Shown here in pieces: positions 9,531 to 18,520 of a stretch of 64,000 nt of DNA. The first letter of the stretch is position 1. Every line of letters starts with the position of its first letter. The stretch is from Ruegeria sp. HKCCD7303 (GTDB lineage Bacteria; Pseudomonadota; Alphaproteobacteria; Rhodobacterales; Rhodobacteraceae), in NCBI RefSeq assembly GCF_013111185.1, contig NZ_WVRE01000004.1, forward strand, positions 186,001 through 250,000, written 5' to 3'. Below the pieces are notes generated by a model that was given only the letters and a program-made list of their open reading frames with translations, was not told the DNA's origin and ran no database searches. Both the position numbers and the translations under genes were made by a program.

Positions 9531-9600
9531 GCGGCAACGTCAGGGAGGAGGAAAGACGTTGCCGCTGATTACAGACCCTAAAGGGAGGAGGAAGGGCCTG
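9531..9600 (-). ncRNA. CcsR-like sRNA unit 1 (two CCUCCUCCC hairpins), next to ccaF1
   Basis: The first stem pairs 9593-9600 with 9572-9579 and the second pairs 9555-9565 with 9531-9541 (11 perfect pairs). Both loops contain the complement of AGGGAGGAGGA. The first stem again has one A-C on the plus strand that is G-U on the minus strand. It begins only 21 bases after the stop codon of the DUF1127 gene, so the two are almost certainly co-transcribed. The spacer toward unit 2 contains a small CCGG/CCGG stem (near 9504-9523). Confidence 0.78.
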
Positions 9601-9621
9601 ATCTCGGTATCTCTGGTGCGC

Positions 9622-9846
9622 TTAACGCGCGGTGTTGTCTTCTGCCGCCTGCATTGCGACCCGGCGGATAATCGAACGGTGCAGGCCCAGGTCGGCCAGT
9701 TCGCGGTTCGACAGGCTGGACAGTTCATTCACAGTCTGACGGTACATGCGATAGCGTGCAAAGCGGGTCTTGGCGGTTTCGACCAGTGTGCTCAATCCGA
9801 ACGCCGGTGCGCTCTTGGGGGCTGTATGTGTGCTTGCGATTGCCAT
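9622..9846 (-). CDS. ccaF1: DUF1127 small RNA-binding-type protein, CcaF1-like
   Basis: A 74-residue basic protein starting MAIASTHTAPKSAPAFGLST. Its C-terminal half has the DUF1127 pattern: a helix rich in R and Y, then ELSSLSNRELADLGLHRSII with the conserved L-(S/N)-x-R-E-L-x-D-L-G-(L/I)-x-R core. In R. sphaeroides the equivalent protein, CcaF1, is encoded directly upstream of the CcsR RNAs and was described as an RNA-binding factor affecting sRNA maturation and RNA turnover. The same order here supports the assignment. I chose ATG 9846 because it gives the usual length of about 71 residues; ATGs at 9855 and 9852 are alternatives, and the open frame runs to 9930. Confidence 0.85.
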   Translation of the reverse strand: MAIASTHTAPKSAPAFGLSTLVETAKTRFARYRMYRQTVNELSSLSNRELADLGLHRSIIRRVAMQAAEDNTAR

Positions 9847-9946
9847 TTTCATCATCCGTCTGTCTTGCGTTACCGATGTCATTCGGCGTTTGCTTGAGCC
9901 TGAAGATAGGCAAATGCTGCAATTGCACAATGGGTCACTTCATCAA

Positions 9947-9961
9947 TGCTGCTATGCAGCA
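9947..9961. repeat. Perfect inverted repeat upstream of ccaF1-like gene
   Basis: TGCTGC-TAT-GCAGCA is a perfect 6 bp dyad about 100 bp upstream of the DUF1127 start, between that gene and the candidate heat-shock-type promoter. It could be a leader hairpin or an operator; sequence alone does not decide. Confidence 0.4.
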
Positions 9962-10012
9962 AATGCATAGATTGGTTTGGTTTTTCCCGACACAGAGATA
10001 TACACCTTTAAA

Positions 10013-10042
10013 ATATAGGTTTTACCATGGGGTGCCTTTGAA
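10013..10042 (-). promoter_or_regulatory. Candidate promoter for the ccaF1/CcsR-like transcript
   Basis: On the minus strand a TTCAAA hexamer (10042-10037) stands 18 bases before CTATAT (10018-10013). The CTATAT element resembles the -10 region of alphaproteobacterial RpoH promoters; the -35 is a weak match to TTGAA. Transcription would begin near 10006 and give a leader of about 160 bases. R. sphaeroides ccsR is RpoHI/RpoHII-dependent, which makes such a promoter expected. The match is only suggestive. Confidence 0.3.
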
Positions 10043-10386
10043 GGCCTGAAAAAGGCGCTGCTGTGGCCTGCCTTTGAATTGAGCGCATTCGGCGCGAATT
10101 TGTGCGACTTATATCGTGGACAGCCAGTGCCTGACGTTTCGGTGGATCCCTGGAATGACATTTAGCGAGGTGGCGTCGTCTTGATGATTCCGGGTTTCTG
10201 GGGTGGAGCGGGACCCAAGCCCCGCTTCCTTGCTTGAGCTGGGTCAGCTTACGGGAATTTATGGGCGGTTCTGGTTTGAGCGGGGAATCGCGGCCTAAAT
10301 CTCTAGTTTTTTTGAGTTACGATTCGATGTGACGACTGTCCGCAGCGAGCCAAAAAATCCAGCCTAAGCGAAAAATTCAGAAAAAA

Positions 10387-10400
10387 CGGGAAAACGTGGG
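10387..10400 (+). promoter_or_regulatory. Possible MraZ-type operator half (two GGG repeats 10 bp apart)
   Basis: CGGG (10387-10390) and TGGG (10397-10400) are spaced exactly 10 bp, as in MraZ operators, which are usually three TGGG repeats with this period. The third position (10407) reads TTTC, so only two of three are present. It lies about 440 bp before mraZ. Confidence 0.25.
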
Positions 10401-10420
10401 AAATTTTTTCCATCGAGCAT

Positions 10421-10449
10421 TTGTCTATATATTGATGTTCAAATTTAAA
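10421..10449 (+). promoter_or_regulatory. Candidate sigma-70 promoter for the dcw cluster
   Basis: TTGTCT (10421-10426), a 17 bp spacer and TTTAAA (10444-10449) in an AT-rich island just downstream of the CGGG/TGGG pair. Each hexamer matches four of six consensus bases. If used, mraZ would have a leader of about 380 bases. Confidence 0.25.
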
Positions 10450-10838
10450 ATTTTCTATTTGTAGTGCCTTGGTGGCGAATCTTCCACATTTGGTCATGTC
10501 GAAGCCGTGTTTCATGCAACACGGTTGGAAAAATTCCTGTTGATTTCCATGAATTCCCATGGCATCCCTTGTACATCCGATGAGGACGAGGCAGCAGGGG
10601 CACCAAACGACCCCGAACCAAAAATACTAATCAGGTTTCATACAGGCATCTCGCTTTCATCAACCAAGAGATCCGGCGCGCGGGCGAGCAGACATCCCCC
10701 CAGGTGGCGCGTGCAGCTGGACATCCCGCAAAGCGGGTCAATGCGGCGGGTTGATCAGTGGCAGCAGATCAACTCGCCGTTTTTCATCGGGGGGAACGTG
10801 AATTTTGAGGTGGGGCGCAAGCGAAAGGGACAGTCGTC

Positions 10839-11342
10839 TTGGCGCGCAGGTTTAGAGGTGAAAGCCACCATAAGGTGGATACGAAGGGCAGGGTCTCGAT
10901 CCCGGCCTCGTTTCGCCGTGTGCTTGAAGCGTCCGATCCCAACTGGCAGCCCGGTGACAATCCAGAGCTTGTGATCGTCTACGGCGACCACCGCCGCAAA
11001 TACCTTGAATGTTATACGATGCAGGCGATTGACGAGGTTGACGCCAAAATCGACGCTCTGCCACGTGGGTCGATGGAGCGTAAGATGCTGCAACGCATGT
11101 TCCACGGTCAGTCCTTCCCGACAAACGTGGATGAAACCGGACGTCTGGTCTTGCCTGCCAAGCTGCGCAACAAGATTGACCTTGAGAATGAGGCCTTCTT
11201 TATCGCCGCGGGTGACACCTTCCAGATCTGGAAGCCCGAAACCTACAATGTTGAAGAACTGGCCAAGGCTGAAGAGTGGATGGACGATCTGCCCGACGAT
11301 TTCGACCCGATGGTCTACCTCGATGGCATCGGGGACGCGTGA
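10839..11342 (+). CDS. mraZ: MraZ transcriptional regulator of the dcw cluster
   Basis: The 167-residue protein has two AbrB-like repeats: [22 protein letters not shown] at the N-terminus and [18 protein letters not shown] in the middle, each with the DxKGRxxIP/DxxGRxxLP core that binds DNA. The frame begins at TTG 10839, giving [12 protein letters not shown] after fMet, which fits roseobacter homologues; GGGA lies about 10 bases upstream. No ATG in frame lies before the conserved core. It is the first gene of the cluster, and rsmH follows after 4 bases. MraZ usually represses its own operon. Confidence 0.93.
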   Translation: MARRFRGESHHKVDTKGRVSIPASFRRVLEASDPNWQPGDNPELVIVYGDHRRKYLECYTMQAIDEVDAKIDALPRGSMERKMLQRMFHGQSFPTNVDETGRLVLPAKLRNKIDLENEAFFIAAGDTFQIWKPETYNVEELAKAEEWMDDLPDDFDPMVYLDGIGDA

Positions 11343-11346
11343 CGGC

Positions 11347-12339
11347 ATGTCCGGCGCTGTCCCTCCCTCCGATAAACCCCATATCCCTGTTCTGCTGCGC
11401 CCACTGCTGGCCGCAGTGTCTCCGGTATCGGGTGTTTGGCTGGATGGCACCTTTGGGGCAGGCGGATATACGCGCGGGTTGCTGGATGCAGGGGCAGACA
11501 AGGTGATTGGCGTCGACCGTGATCCGCTGGCCTTTGAAATGGCCGCTGATTGGGCAGGAGAGTATGGCGACCGGTTGGTGATGCAGCCCGGTGTGTTCTC
11601 GCGGATGGACGAATACGCGCAGGATCTGGATGGTGTGGTGCTGGATCTTGGTGTGTCTTCGATGCAGCTGGATCAGGCCGAGCGTGGGTTTTCTTTCATG
11701 AAAGACGGCCCCTTGGACATGCGCATGAGTCAGGAAGGCGAAAGCGCCGCCGATCTGGTGAATGAGGCGACCGAGGCGCAATTGGCGGATATTCTGTTCC
11801 ATTTCGGTGAGGAACGCGCGAGCCGTCGGATCGCCAAGGCCATCGTGAAGGCGCGAAGCGAAGAACCAATCACTACGACCCTGCGTTTGGCCGAGATCAT
11901 CGAGTCCTGCCTGCCGCGCCCCAAGCCCGGGCAATCGCACCCGGCGACACGCAGCTTTCAAGGGCTGCGGATCGCGGTCAATGCCGAATATGAAGAGCTG
12001 TTTCAGGGATTGATGGCCGCGGAAAGGGCATTAAAGCCTGGCGGGCAACTGGCCGTTGTGACCTTCCATTCCATCGAGGATCGGATGGTCAAGCGGTTCT
12101 TTCAATCCCGCGCGGGTAAGACAGGGCGTGCGAACCGTTACGCGCCTGAAATCGAGCAGGATCAGCCGCAATTCACGCTGAAGACCCGTAAGGCCGTAGG
12201 CCCGGATGAGCTGGAATTGCAGGAAAACCCGCGTGCGCGCTCGGCCAAACTGCGCGTGGCAATCCGAACTGAGGCACCGGCAGGGGAAATTGAGGCCCGC
12301 GCCATAGGGATGCCGCAACTGGGGGGAAGGGCAAAATGA
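11347..12339 (+). CDS. rsmH: 16S rRNA (cytosine1402-N4)-methyltransferase
   Basis: RsmH (MraW) methylates C1402 in the decoding centre of 16S rRNA using S-adenosylmethionine. The 330-residue protein has HIPVLL at the N-terminus, the SAM-binding [14 protein letters not shown] loop near 34, the [12 protein letters not shown] and [14 protein letters not shown] family motifs, FQGLRIAVN and [10 protein letters not shown]. The open frame extends upstream to 11005 inside mraZ, but the conserved N-terminus fixes the start at ATG 11347, 4 bases after the mraZ stop. Its last four bases overlap the ftsL start (ATGA). Confidence 0.95.
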   Translation: MSGAVPPSDKPHIPVLLRPLLAAVSPVSGVWLDGTFGAGGYTRGLLDAGADKVIGVDRDPLAFEMAADWAGEYGDRLVMQPGVFSRMDEYAQDLDGVVLDLGVSSMQLDQAERGFSFMKDGPLDMRMSQEGESAADLVNEATEAQLADILFHFGEERASRRIAKAIVKARSEEPITTTLRLAEIIESCLPRPKPGQSHPATRSFQGLRIAVNAEYEELFQGLMAAERALKPGGQLAVVTFHSIEDRMVKRFFQSRAGKTGRANRYAPEIEQDQPQFTLKTRKAVGPDELELQENPRARSAKLRVAIRTEAPAGEIEARAIGMPQLGGRAK

Positions 12340-12704
12340 AGAGTATTTTGTATGTGTTGACCGCTCTGTCCGTTTTTGGATTGGCGCTGTGGGCCTATCA
12401 GGAAAACTACCGCACCCAGCAGGTGGTTAAAGAAACGCAGAAACTCCAGCGCGAGATTGGCATGGCACAGGTTCGGCTGGCCGTTTTGAACGCGGAATGG
12501 GCCTATCTGAACCGCCCTGACCGACTGCGCGAATTGGCAGATTTGAACTTTGAGCGTCTGGGACTGTTGCCGCTGCGAGCGGAGCAGTTTGGGCGTGCCG
12601 ATCAGATTGCCTATGCCGAAGACCCCGATCTGCCCATCGTTGATCCGATTGAGTTGCAGGCCATCACTGACATTAAGGCGTTGGGCGAGGTGCAGATTCC
12701 ATGA
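12336..12704 (+). CDS. ftsL: Cell division protein FtsL
   Basis: A 122-residue bitopic membrane protein. A transmembrane helix (about 4-22, [17 protein letters not shown]) is followed by a periplasmic coiled-coil segment rich in Q, K and E ([18 protein letters not shown]), then the [18 protein letters not shown] pattern typical of alphaproteobacterial FtsL. FtsL joins FtsQ and FtsB and activates FtsW/FtsI in the septum. It overlaps rsmH and ftsI by ATGA at both ends. Sequence conservation is low in this family, so the call leans on position and topology. Confidence 0.88.
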   Translation: MKSILYVLTALSVFGLALWAYQENYRTQQVVKETQKLQREIGMAQVRLAVLNAEWAYLNRPDRLRELADLNFERLGLLPLRAEQFGRADQIAYAEDPDLPIVDPIELQAITDIKALGEVQIP

Positions 12705-14488
12705 CACGCACGCCTCTGCGCCCCCTGGCCCGAATTCTTGATGCTCGCGCCCGAGGTGAAAATCCAAAGGCGATTGAACGGGAAAACATCCGCAAACGCC
12801 ACGAGGATATGAAAGACCGCGCCCGCGCCCGCGCCGAAGGGCGCCTGTTGGTGCTGGGCTTCTTCTTCTTCTGCGCTTTCTCGGTTGTTGGTGCCCGCAT
12901 GGGTATGCTGGCCACGTCCGAGGCGCAGGAGCCAGTAGCAAGTGCGCCGGGTGCGACCATTGCCATGCAGCGCGCCAATATCGTTGACCGCGAAGGGCGC
13001 ATCCTGGCAACAAATCTGGACACCTATTCGGTATACGCGCAGCCGCCCCTGATGATCGACCCGATTGCCGCCGCAGATCAGTTGGTGGCAATCTTCCCGG
13101 ATCTGGACAAAGAGCGTCTGGTCAAGGACTTCACGGGCAAGCGTAAGTTTCTGTGGATTAAAAAACGCATCTCACCCGAACAGAAGCAAGCCGTACACGA
13201 CATCGGCGATCCGGGCATTCTGTTTGGCCCACGCGAAATGCGCCTTTATCCCAACGGCAAGCTTGCCGCGCATATTCTGGGCGGGTCCGGCTTTGGTCGT
13301 GAGGGCGTCAGTGCCGCCGAAGTAATTGGTGTTGCAGGTGTCGAGAAACAGTTCGACGACTATCTGCGTGACCCGGCCAACGGCAACAAGCCGCTGCAAT
13401 TGTCGCTGGACCTGACCATTCAGGCGGCTGTGGAACAGGTGCTCTATGGCGGTATGAAGATCATGAACGCCAAGGGGGCCTCGGCCGTTCTGATGAACGC
13501 ACACACGGGTGAGGTTGTCTCAGCCGCGTCGCTGCCCTCGTTTGATCCAAATGACCGCCCGCGCCCGCCGACCTCGGGGTTTGATCCATCAGACAGCCCA
13601 CTGTTCAACCGCTATGTACAAGGTGTCTATGAACTGGGCTCGGTCTTCAAGATTTTCACTGCAGCGCAGGCCGTGCAACTGGGGCTTGTGAATTCCAATA
13701 CCATCATCGACACGTCGGGCCCTATGAAGATCGGTCGTTTTCCGATCGGAGAGTTCAACGGCAAGAATTACGGCAAGATCAGCGTTGCGGACGTGATCGT
13801 ACACAGCTCGAACCGGGGTACGGGCCGTTTGGCGTTGCAGATCGGTGCGCAGCGACAGCAGGATTTCCTGAACACGTTGGGCATGTTCGATCCAACACCG
13901 TTTGAAATTGTCGAGGCCAAAGGTGGCGTACCGCTCAAGCCCAAAAAATGGGGTGAACTGAGCACTGTAACCATTTCCTACGGTCATGGTCTGTCGACCA
14001 GCCCGATGCATCTGGCGGCCGGTTATGCGGCCATTGCCAATGGCGGGCATTATGTCAGCCCGACCATTCTGCGGAAAAACGGCCCGCAATACGGCCCTCG
14101 GGTCATGTCGGAAAACACCGCAAGCCAGGCCCAGAAAATGTTGCGTAAAGTGGTGACAGACGGCACCGCCAGCTTTGCTGAGGTCAAAGGCTATGACGTG
14201 GCTGGCAAAACCGGCACAGCGGACAAGCCAAAGCCGCGTGGCGGGTATTACGATGACAAGGTCATAGCGACCTTCGCGACGATCTTTCCGGCCTATGATC
14301 CGAAATACGTTCTGATCGTCACATTGGACGAACCTTCGATCCTGGCATATGGCGAAAAGCGCCGCACTGCGGGCTGGACCGCCGTGCCTGTTGCCGCCGA
14401 ACTTATTGGTCGCGTCGCACCCTTGCTGGGCCTGCGTCCTCGGCTTGAGCCTGAGGCGGGCGCTGCTATAACGCTGACCTCAAACTAG
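12701..14488 (+). CDS. ftsI: Penicillin-binding protein FtsI (PBP3), septal transpeptidase
   Basis: FtsI cross-links septal peptidoglycan in the periplasm with its partner FtsW. The 595-residue protein has a basic cytoplasmic N-terminus, one membrane helix (about 49-65), a PBP dimerisation domain from about 85 to 220, and a transpeptidase domain. The active-site motifs are all visible: SVFK with nucleophile Ser314, SSN at 369-371 and KTG at 503-505. Length and order are standard. It overlaps ftsL by four bases, and murE follows 22 bases later with its own ribosome site. Confidence 0.95.
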   Translation: MTRTPLRPLARILDARARGENPKAIERENIRKRHEDMKDRARARAEGRLLVLGFFFFCAFSVVGARMGMLATSEAQEPVASAPGATIAMQRANIVDREGRILATNLDTYSVYAQPPLMIDPIAAADQLVAIFPDLDKERLVKDFTGKRKFLWIKKRISPEQKQAVHDIGDPGILFGPREMRLYPNGKLAAHILGGSGFGREGVSAAEVIGVAGVEKQFDDYLRDPANGNKPLQLSLDLTIQAAVEQVLYGGMKIMNAKGASAVLMNAHTGEVVSAASLPSFDPNDRPRPPTSGFDPSDSPLFNRYVQGVYELGSVFKIFTAAQAVQLGLVNSNTIIDTSGPMKIGRFPIGEFNGKNYGKISVADVIVHSSNRGTGRLALQIGAQRQQDFLNTLGMFDPTPFEIVEAKGGVPLKPKKWGELSTVTISYGHGLSTSPMHLAAGYAAIANGGHYVSPTILRKNGPQYGPRVMSENTASQAQKMLRKVVTDGTASFAEVKGYDVAGKTGTADKPKPRGGYYDDKVIATFATIFPAYDPKYVLIVTLDEPSILAYGEKRRTAGWTAVPVAAELIGRVAPLLGLRPRLEPEAGAAITLTSN

Positions 14489-14510
14489 GCTGTCCGGCAA
14501 GAGGTGGGTC

Positions 14511-16010
14511 ATGGGCACAAGGACAAAGAAACTCAACCAACTGGCCCTGACCGCGCGCGGGGGCGCAAACCCCGACATCACAGGTTTGGCTGTTGACAGC
14601 CGTGAAGTGAAAGACGGCTTCCTGTTCGCGGCCCTTCCCGGCACGCGGGTGCATGGAGGGGAGTTCACCCAATACGCCCTTCGAATGGGAGCATCCGCGA
14701 TCCTGACAGATGCCGAAGGGGCCCAGATCGCCGAAGCCGAGCTTTCTGAATCAGGCGCGGCACTTATTGTGGTCGAAGACCCGCGTCAGGCGCTGGCCGG
14801 TGCAGCCGCGTTGTGGTTTGGAGCACAACCGCAGACCATCGTCGCCGTCACCGGTACCAACGGCAAAACATCTGTTGCCACCTTTGTGCGCCAGATCTGG
14901 ACTGAGCTGGGCCACGCCGCTGTCAACCTCGGTACGACCGGGGTCGAGGGTGCATGGACCGCACCGCTGGCCCACACCACCCCTGAACCAATCACCCTGC
15001 ATCGCTGTCTGGCAGAGGCAGCTGAAAATAGTGTGACCCATGCCGCGATGGAAGCATCGTCCCACGGCCTGGAGCAACGCCGCCTGGATGGCGTGCACCT
15101 GACAGCCGCAGGGTTTTCAAACTTCACTCAGGACCATCTGGACTATCACGAAACCTTCGAGGCGTATTTTGCCGCCAAGGCTGGGCTGTTCGACCGCGTG
15201 TTGCCGCAAGACGGTACAGCGGTGATCAATCTGAGTGACCCTAAGGGCGCGCAGGTCCAGCGGATCGCAAAGTCGCGAGGCCAATCGGTGCTGACCGTTG
15301 GTCTTGGCGATGCCGATTTATGCCTAATCAATCAGCGGTTTGACGCCACAGGACAGGACCTGCGCTTTTCCTGGCGAGGCCGAACTTTCCAGACGCGTCT
15401 GAATCTGATCGGCGGGTTTCAGGCTGAAAATATCTTGCTGGCCTGCGGATTGGTCATCGCCGCCGGCGACAGCCCTGAGCGGGTTTTTGAAACTCTGCCG
15501 CATCTGACGACGGTACGGGGACGGATGCAACTGGCCGCAACACGCGACAACGGCGCAACGGTTTTTGTGGACTACGCGCATACGCCCGATGCGGTGGCTA
15601 CTGCCCTCAAAGCGCTGCGCCCGCACGTGATGGGGCGTCTGATCGCCATCGTTGGAGCAGGCGGTGATCGCGACGCCACGAAACGCCCTCTGATGGGCAA
15701 GGCGGCGGCGAACCATGCTGATGTGGTGTTTATCACCGACGACAACCCACGCAGCGAAGACCCGGCCACTATCCGTGCGGCCGTCATGGCAGGTGCGCTT
15801 GAGGCCGCAGGTCAGGCCAGTGTGACCGAAGTCGGCGACCGTGCCGAAGCCATCCTGCGTGGCATCGACGCGCTGCAACCGGGCGATGCGCTGCTGATTG
15901 CTGGCAAGGGACACGAAACCGGCCAGATCGTCGGGGATCAGGTTCTGCCTTTTGATGACGTTGAACAGGCCAGTATTTCTGTGGCCGCGCTTGACGGGAG
16001 GGTTGCATGA
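14511..16010 (+). CDS. murE: UDP-MurNAc-tripeptide synthetase (meso-DAP adding)
   Basis: MurE adds the third amino acid to UDP-MurNAc-L-Ala-D-Glu in the cytoplasm. The 499-residue protein has an N-terminal UDP-binding domain with GLAVDSREV, the Mur ATP-binding loop GTNGKT at 115-120, the EASSHGLEQ region and VDYAHTPDA. The DNPRSEDP motif (near 408) is the marker for meso-diaminopimelate specificity, in line with Gram-negative peptidoglycan. GAGG 7 bases before ATG 14511 supports the start. The end overlaps murF (ATGA). Confidence 0.96.
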   Translation: MGTRTKKLNQLALTARGGANPDITGLAVDSREVKDGFLFAALPGTRVHGGEFTQYALRMGASAILTDAEGAQIAEAELSESGAALIVVEDPRQALAGAAALWFGAQPQTIVAVTGTNGKTSVATFVRQIWTELGHAAVNLGTTGVEGAWTAPLAHTTPEPITLHRCLAEAAENSVTHAAMEASSHGLEQRRLDGVHLTAAGFSNFTQDHLDYHETFEAYFAAKAGLFDRVLPQDGTAVINLSDPKGAQVQRIAKSRGQSVLTVGLGDADLCLINQRFDATGQDLRFSWRGRTFQTRLNLIGGFQAENILLACGLVIAAGDSPERVFETLPHLTTVRGRMQLAATRDNGATVFVDYAHTPDAVATALKALRPHVMGRLIAIVGAGGDRDATKRPLMGKAAANHADVVFITDDNPRSEDPATIRAAVMAGALEAAGQASVTEVGDRAEAILRGIDALQPGDALLIAGKGHETGQIVGDQVLPFDDVEQASISVAALDGRVA

Positions 16011-17401
16011 CACTCTGGACAGCATCCGAGGCCGTTGAAGCGACAGGCGGTCAGGTCACGCGTGACTGGATCGCAAATGGTGTATCGATCGACACTCGCA
16101 CCCTTCAGCCCGGCGATCTGTTCGTGGCGCTTAAAGCCGCGCGGGACGGTCATGATTTTGTCGCGCAGGCGTTGGAAAAAGGCGCCGGGGCTGCGCTGGT
16201 TTCTCACATTCCCGAAGGTGTCCCCGAAGGGGCACCGTTGCTGGTCGTTGACGACGTGCAGGCAGGTCTCGAAGCCTTGGGGCAGGCGGCCCGTGCGCGA
16301 ACGGATGCGCGCATAGTGGGTGTCACGGGCAGCGTCGGCAAGACCTCGACCAAAGAAATGCTGGCGAAAATTCTTGAAGCCCAAGGCAAGACCCATGCCA
16401 GCGTGGCCAGCTACAACAACCATTGGGGTGTACCGCTGACTTTGGCGCGGATGCCGCGCGATACTGAGTATGCCGTGATTGAGATCGGCATGAACCACCC
16501 GGGCGAGATTGCCCCTCTGGCCAAACAGGCCCGTCCGCACGTGGCGTTGGTCACGACTGTCGCGGCGGTGCATCTGGAAGCTTTTGCTTCGGTCGCAGGC
16601 ATCGCCCATGAAAAAGCGGCGATCTTCGAAGGGTTGGAGCCCGGCGGGGCCGCGATTGTCAATGCAGACATCGAGCACGCTGAAATTCTGCGTCAAAGTG
16701 CACGGGACTGCGGGGCGGGGATCGTCGATTTTGGCCGCAAGGCTTCGGATTATCGTTTGACCGATGTGCAGCAAGCGTCCAACGCCGTGAACGCTCAGGC
16801 CACTGTTGGTGATCAACTCATCCGCTTTGAGATCAACTCTGCCGGCACCCATTTTGCCATGAACGCGCTTGGGGCTCTGGCGGCCTGCGTGGAGCTGGGT
16901 GTCGATCTGGATCAAGCGGTCGCGGGACTGCGAGCGTGGTCGCCGGTCAAGGGGCGCGGCGTACGCGAAAACTTGCCGTTGTCTGGTGGTGGCCAAATCG
17001 AACTATTGGACGACAGCTACAACGCCAATCCGACCTCGATGGAGGCCGCGCTGGACGTGTTGGCCGCCTCGCAAGGTACCCGCCGCATCGCGTTTTTGGG
17101 CGACATGAAGGAACTGGGCTCGCAGGAAGTGGCGATGCACGCCGAAATGGCGAATGTTGCAGCCATGGAGAAAATAAATCAGGTGCATTGCATCGGCCCC
17201 TTGATGCAAGCCCTGCACAAGGCGCTACCCGATGACAAGCGCGGGCTCTGGTTCGAAACCAGTGCTGAGATGGCCGAACACTTGCCCTCATTGATCTGCG
17301 ATGGCGACACGGTGTTGGCAAAGGGCTCTCTCAGCATGGCGCTGGCTACGATTGTTGACGGTCTGCGCAAAATGGGGCAAGGGAGCGCGCTTGATGGGTG
17401 A
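16007..17401 (+). CDS. murF: UDP-MurNAc-pentapeptide synthetase
   Basis: MurF adds D-Ala-D-Ala to UDP-MurNAc-tripeptide, the last cytoplasmic step before MraY. Over 464 residues it shows VSIDTRTLQPGDLFVAL at the N-terminus, ATP loop GSVGKTS at 108-114, NNHWGVPLTLARMP, EIGMNHPGEI and LLDDSYNANPTSME. All are family landmarks. It starts in the last bases of murE, and a 36 bp gap leads to mraY. Its substrate dipeptide would come from Ddl, encoded further along in the cluster. Confidence 0.95.
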   Translation: MTLWTASEAVEATGGQVTRDWIANGVSIDTRTLQPGDLFVALKAARDGHDFVAQALEKGAGAALVSHIPEGVPEGAPLLVVDDVQAGLEALGQAARARTDARIVGVTGSVGKTSTKEMLAKILEAQGKTHASVASYNNHWGVPLTLARMPRDTEYAVIEIGMNHPGEIAPLAKQARPHVALVTTVAAVHLEAFASVAGIAHEKAAIFEGLEPGGAAIVNADIEHAEILRQSARDCGAGIVDFGRKASDYRLTDVQQASNAVNAQATVGDQLIRFEINSAGTHFAMNALGALAACVELGVDLDQAVAGLRAWSPVKGRGVRENLPLSGGGQIELLDDSYNANPTSMEAALDVLAASQGTRRIAFLGDMKELGSQEVAMHAEMANVAAMEKINQVHCIGPLMQALHKALPDDKRGLWFETSAEMAEHLPSLICDGDTVLAKGSLSMALATIVDGLRKMGQGSALDG

Positions 17402-17437
17402 TCGCGCCCAGACGTCGCGTGTGAGAAAGGTATTGTC

Positions 17438-18520
17438 ATGCTGTATTGGTTGACCGCCCTGTCGGACGGAGGGGATTTCTGGAACCTCTTCCGCTATATC
17501 ACCTTCCGCGCGGGCGGTGCCTTTATGACGGCGCTGATCTTTGGGTTTCTGTTCGGAAAACCCCTGATCAATGTTCTGCGCAAGCGACAGGGCAAAGGTC
17601 AACCGATCCGCGATGACGGCCCCGAGGGACATTTTTCCAAGGCAGGCACGCCCACCATGGGTGGGTTGCTGATTGTAGGTGCCCTTGTGACGTCGACCCT
17701 GATCTGGGCACGGTGGGACAATCCCTATGTCTGGATGGTGTTGTTTGTGACTTTGGCCTATGCGGCCATCGGGTTCGCGGATGACTACGCCAAGGTGTCG
17801 AAGCAGAACACCAAGGGTGTTTCGGGCAAGATGCGTCTGGCGCTGGGCATTATCATTGCGGTTCTGGCCTCGCTCTGGGCATCTTTGCACCATCCCGAGG
17901 CGTTGCAGAACCAACTGGCGGTGCCAGTTTTCAAGGACACTCTGGTCAATCTTGGCCTGTTCTATATTCCGTTCGCGGTCGTTGTGATCGTTGGTGCTGC
18001 CAATGCAGTAAACCTGACAGACGGCCTGGATGGGCTGGCCATCATGCCCGCAATGATTGCCGCCACGACCCTTGGAATCATTGCCTATGCGGTCGGACGT
18101 GTGGACTTTACCGAGTATCTGGACGTGCACTACGTGCCCGGAACCGGTGAGATATTGATCTTTACGGCTGCTTTGTTCGGCGGCGGTTTGGGCTTTTTGT
18201 GGTACAACGCACCACCCGCGGCGGTCTTCATGGGTGACACCGGTTCATTGGCTCTAGGTGGTGCACTGGGTGCGATTGCCGTCGCCACCAAGCACGAGCT
18301 TGTTCTGGCCGTGGTTGGCGGTCTGTTCGTGGTCGAGGCGTTGAGCGTCATCATTCAGGTCCTCTACTTCAAACGCACCGGCAAGCGGGTTTTCCTCATG
18401 GCCCCAATCCATCACCACTATGAGAAAAAAGGCTGGGCTGAACCGACCATCGTCATCCGTTTCTGGATCATCTCGCTGATCCTGGCGATGATCGGACTGG
18501 CAACGCTGAAGGTACGGTGA
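17438..18520 (+). CDS. mraY: Phospho-MurNAc-pentapeptide translocase
   Basis: MraY transfers phospho-MurNAc-pentapeptide to undecaprenyl phosphate, making lipid I at the inner membrane. The 360-residue protein has about ten hydrophobic segments and the signature loops [27 protein letters not shown] (catalytic aspartates) and [17 protein letters not shown] sits 8 bases before ATG 17438. The last bases, GGTGA, contain the GTG start of the next gene, so the downstream ATPase is probably translationally coupled. Confidence 0.96.
   Translation: MLYWLTALSDGGDFWNLFRYITFRAGGAFMTALIFGFLFGKPLINVLRKRQGKGQPIRDDGPEGHFSKAGTPTMGGLLIVGALVTSTLIWARWDNPYVWMVLFVTLAYAAIGFADDYAKVSKQNTKGVSGKMRLALGIIIAVLASLWASLHHPEALQNQLAVPVFKDTLVNLGLFYIPFAVVVIVGAANAVNLTDGLDGLAIMPAMIAATTLGIIAYAVGRVDFTEYLDVHYVPGTGEILIFTAALFGGGLGFLWYNAPPAAVFMGDTGSLALGGALGAIAVATKHELVLAVVGGLFVVEALSVIIQVLYFKRTGKRVFLMAPIHHHYEKKGWAEPTIVIRFWIISLILAMIGLATLKVR

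Larger units (their letters stand above)
9962..10838. other. Long non-coding stretch between the CcsR-like locus and mraZ
   Basis: About 880 bp without a convincing gene. The left part (10013-10042) holds the candidate promoter for the small RNA locus. The centre (about 10310-10460) is AT-rich with a pair of CGGG/TGGG repeats and possible promoter hexamers. A short open frame from 10507 overlaps mraZ out of frame and has no family-like sequence, so I reject it. I looked for RNase P RNA landmarks (GAGGAAAGTCCGGGC and its complement) because rnpB often sits near mraZ in related bacteria, and found none. Confidence 0.5.

Noticed and set aside
9299..9600. Regular AGGGAGGAGGA repeats that look like a CRISPR array or a series of ribosome sites
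   Set aside because: The repeat is only 11 bases, spacing is uneven, and each copy is the loop of its own hairpin. The pattern fits CcsR RNAs on the minus strand instead.
9962..10838. RNase P RNA gene expected near mraZ
   Set aside because: Neither GAGGAAAGTCCGGGC nor its complement, nor other rnpB landmarks, occur in this stretch.
10507..10974. Plus-strand open frame of 155 codons before mraZ
   Set aside because: It overlaps mraZ out of frame, its sequence has no family-like pattern, and no ribosome site precedes it.
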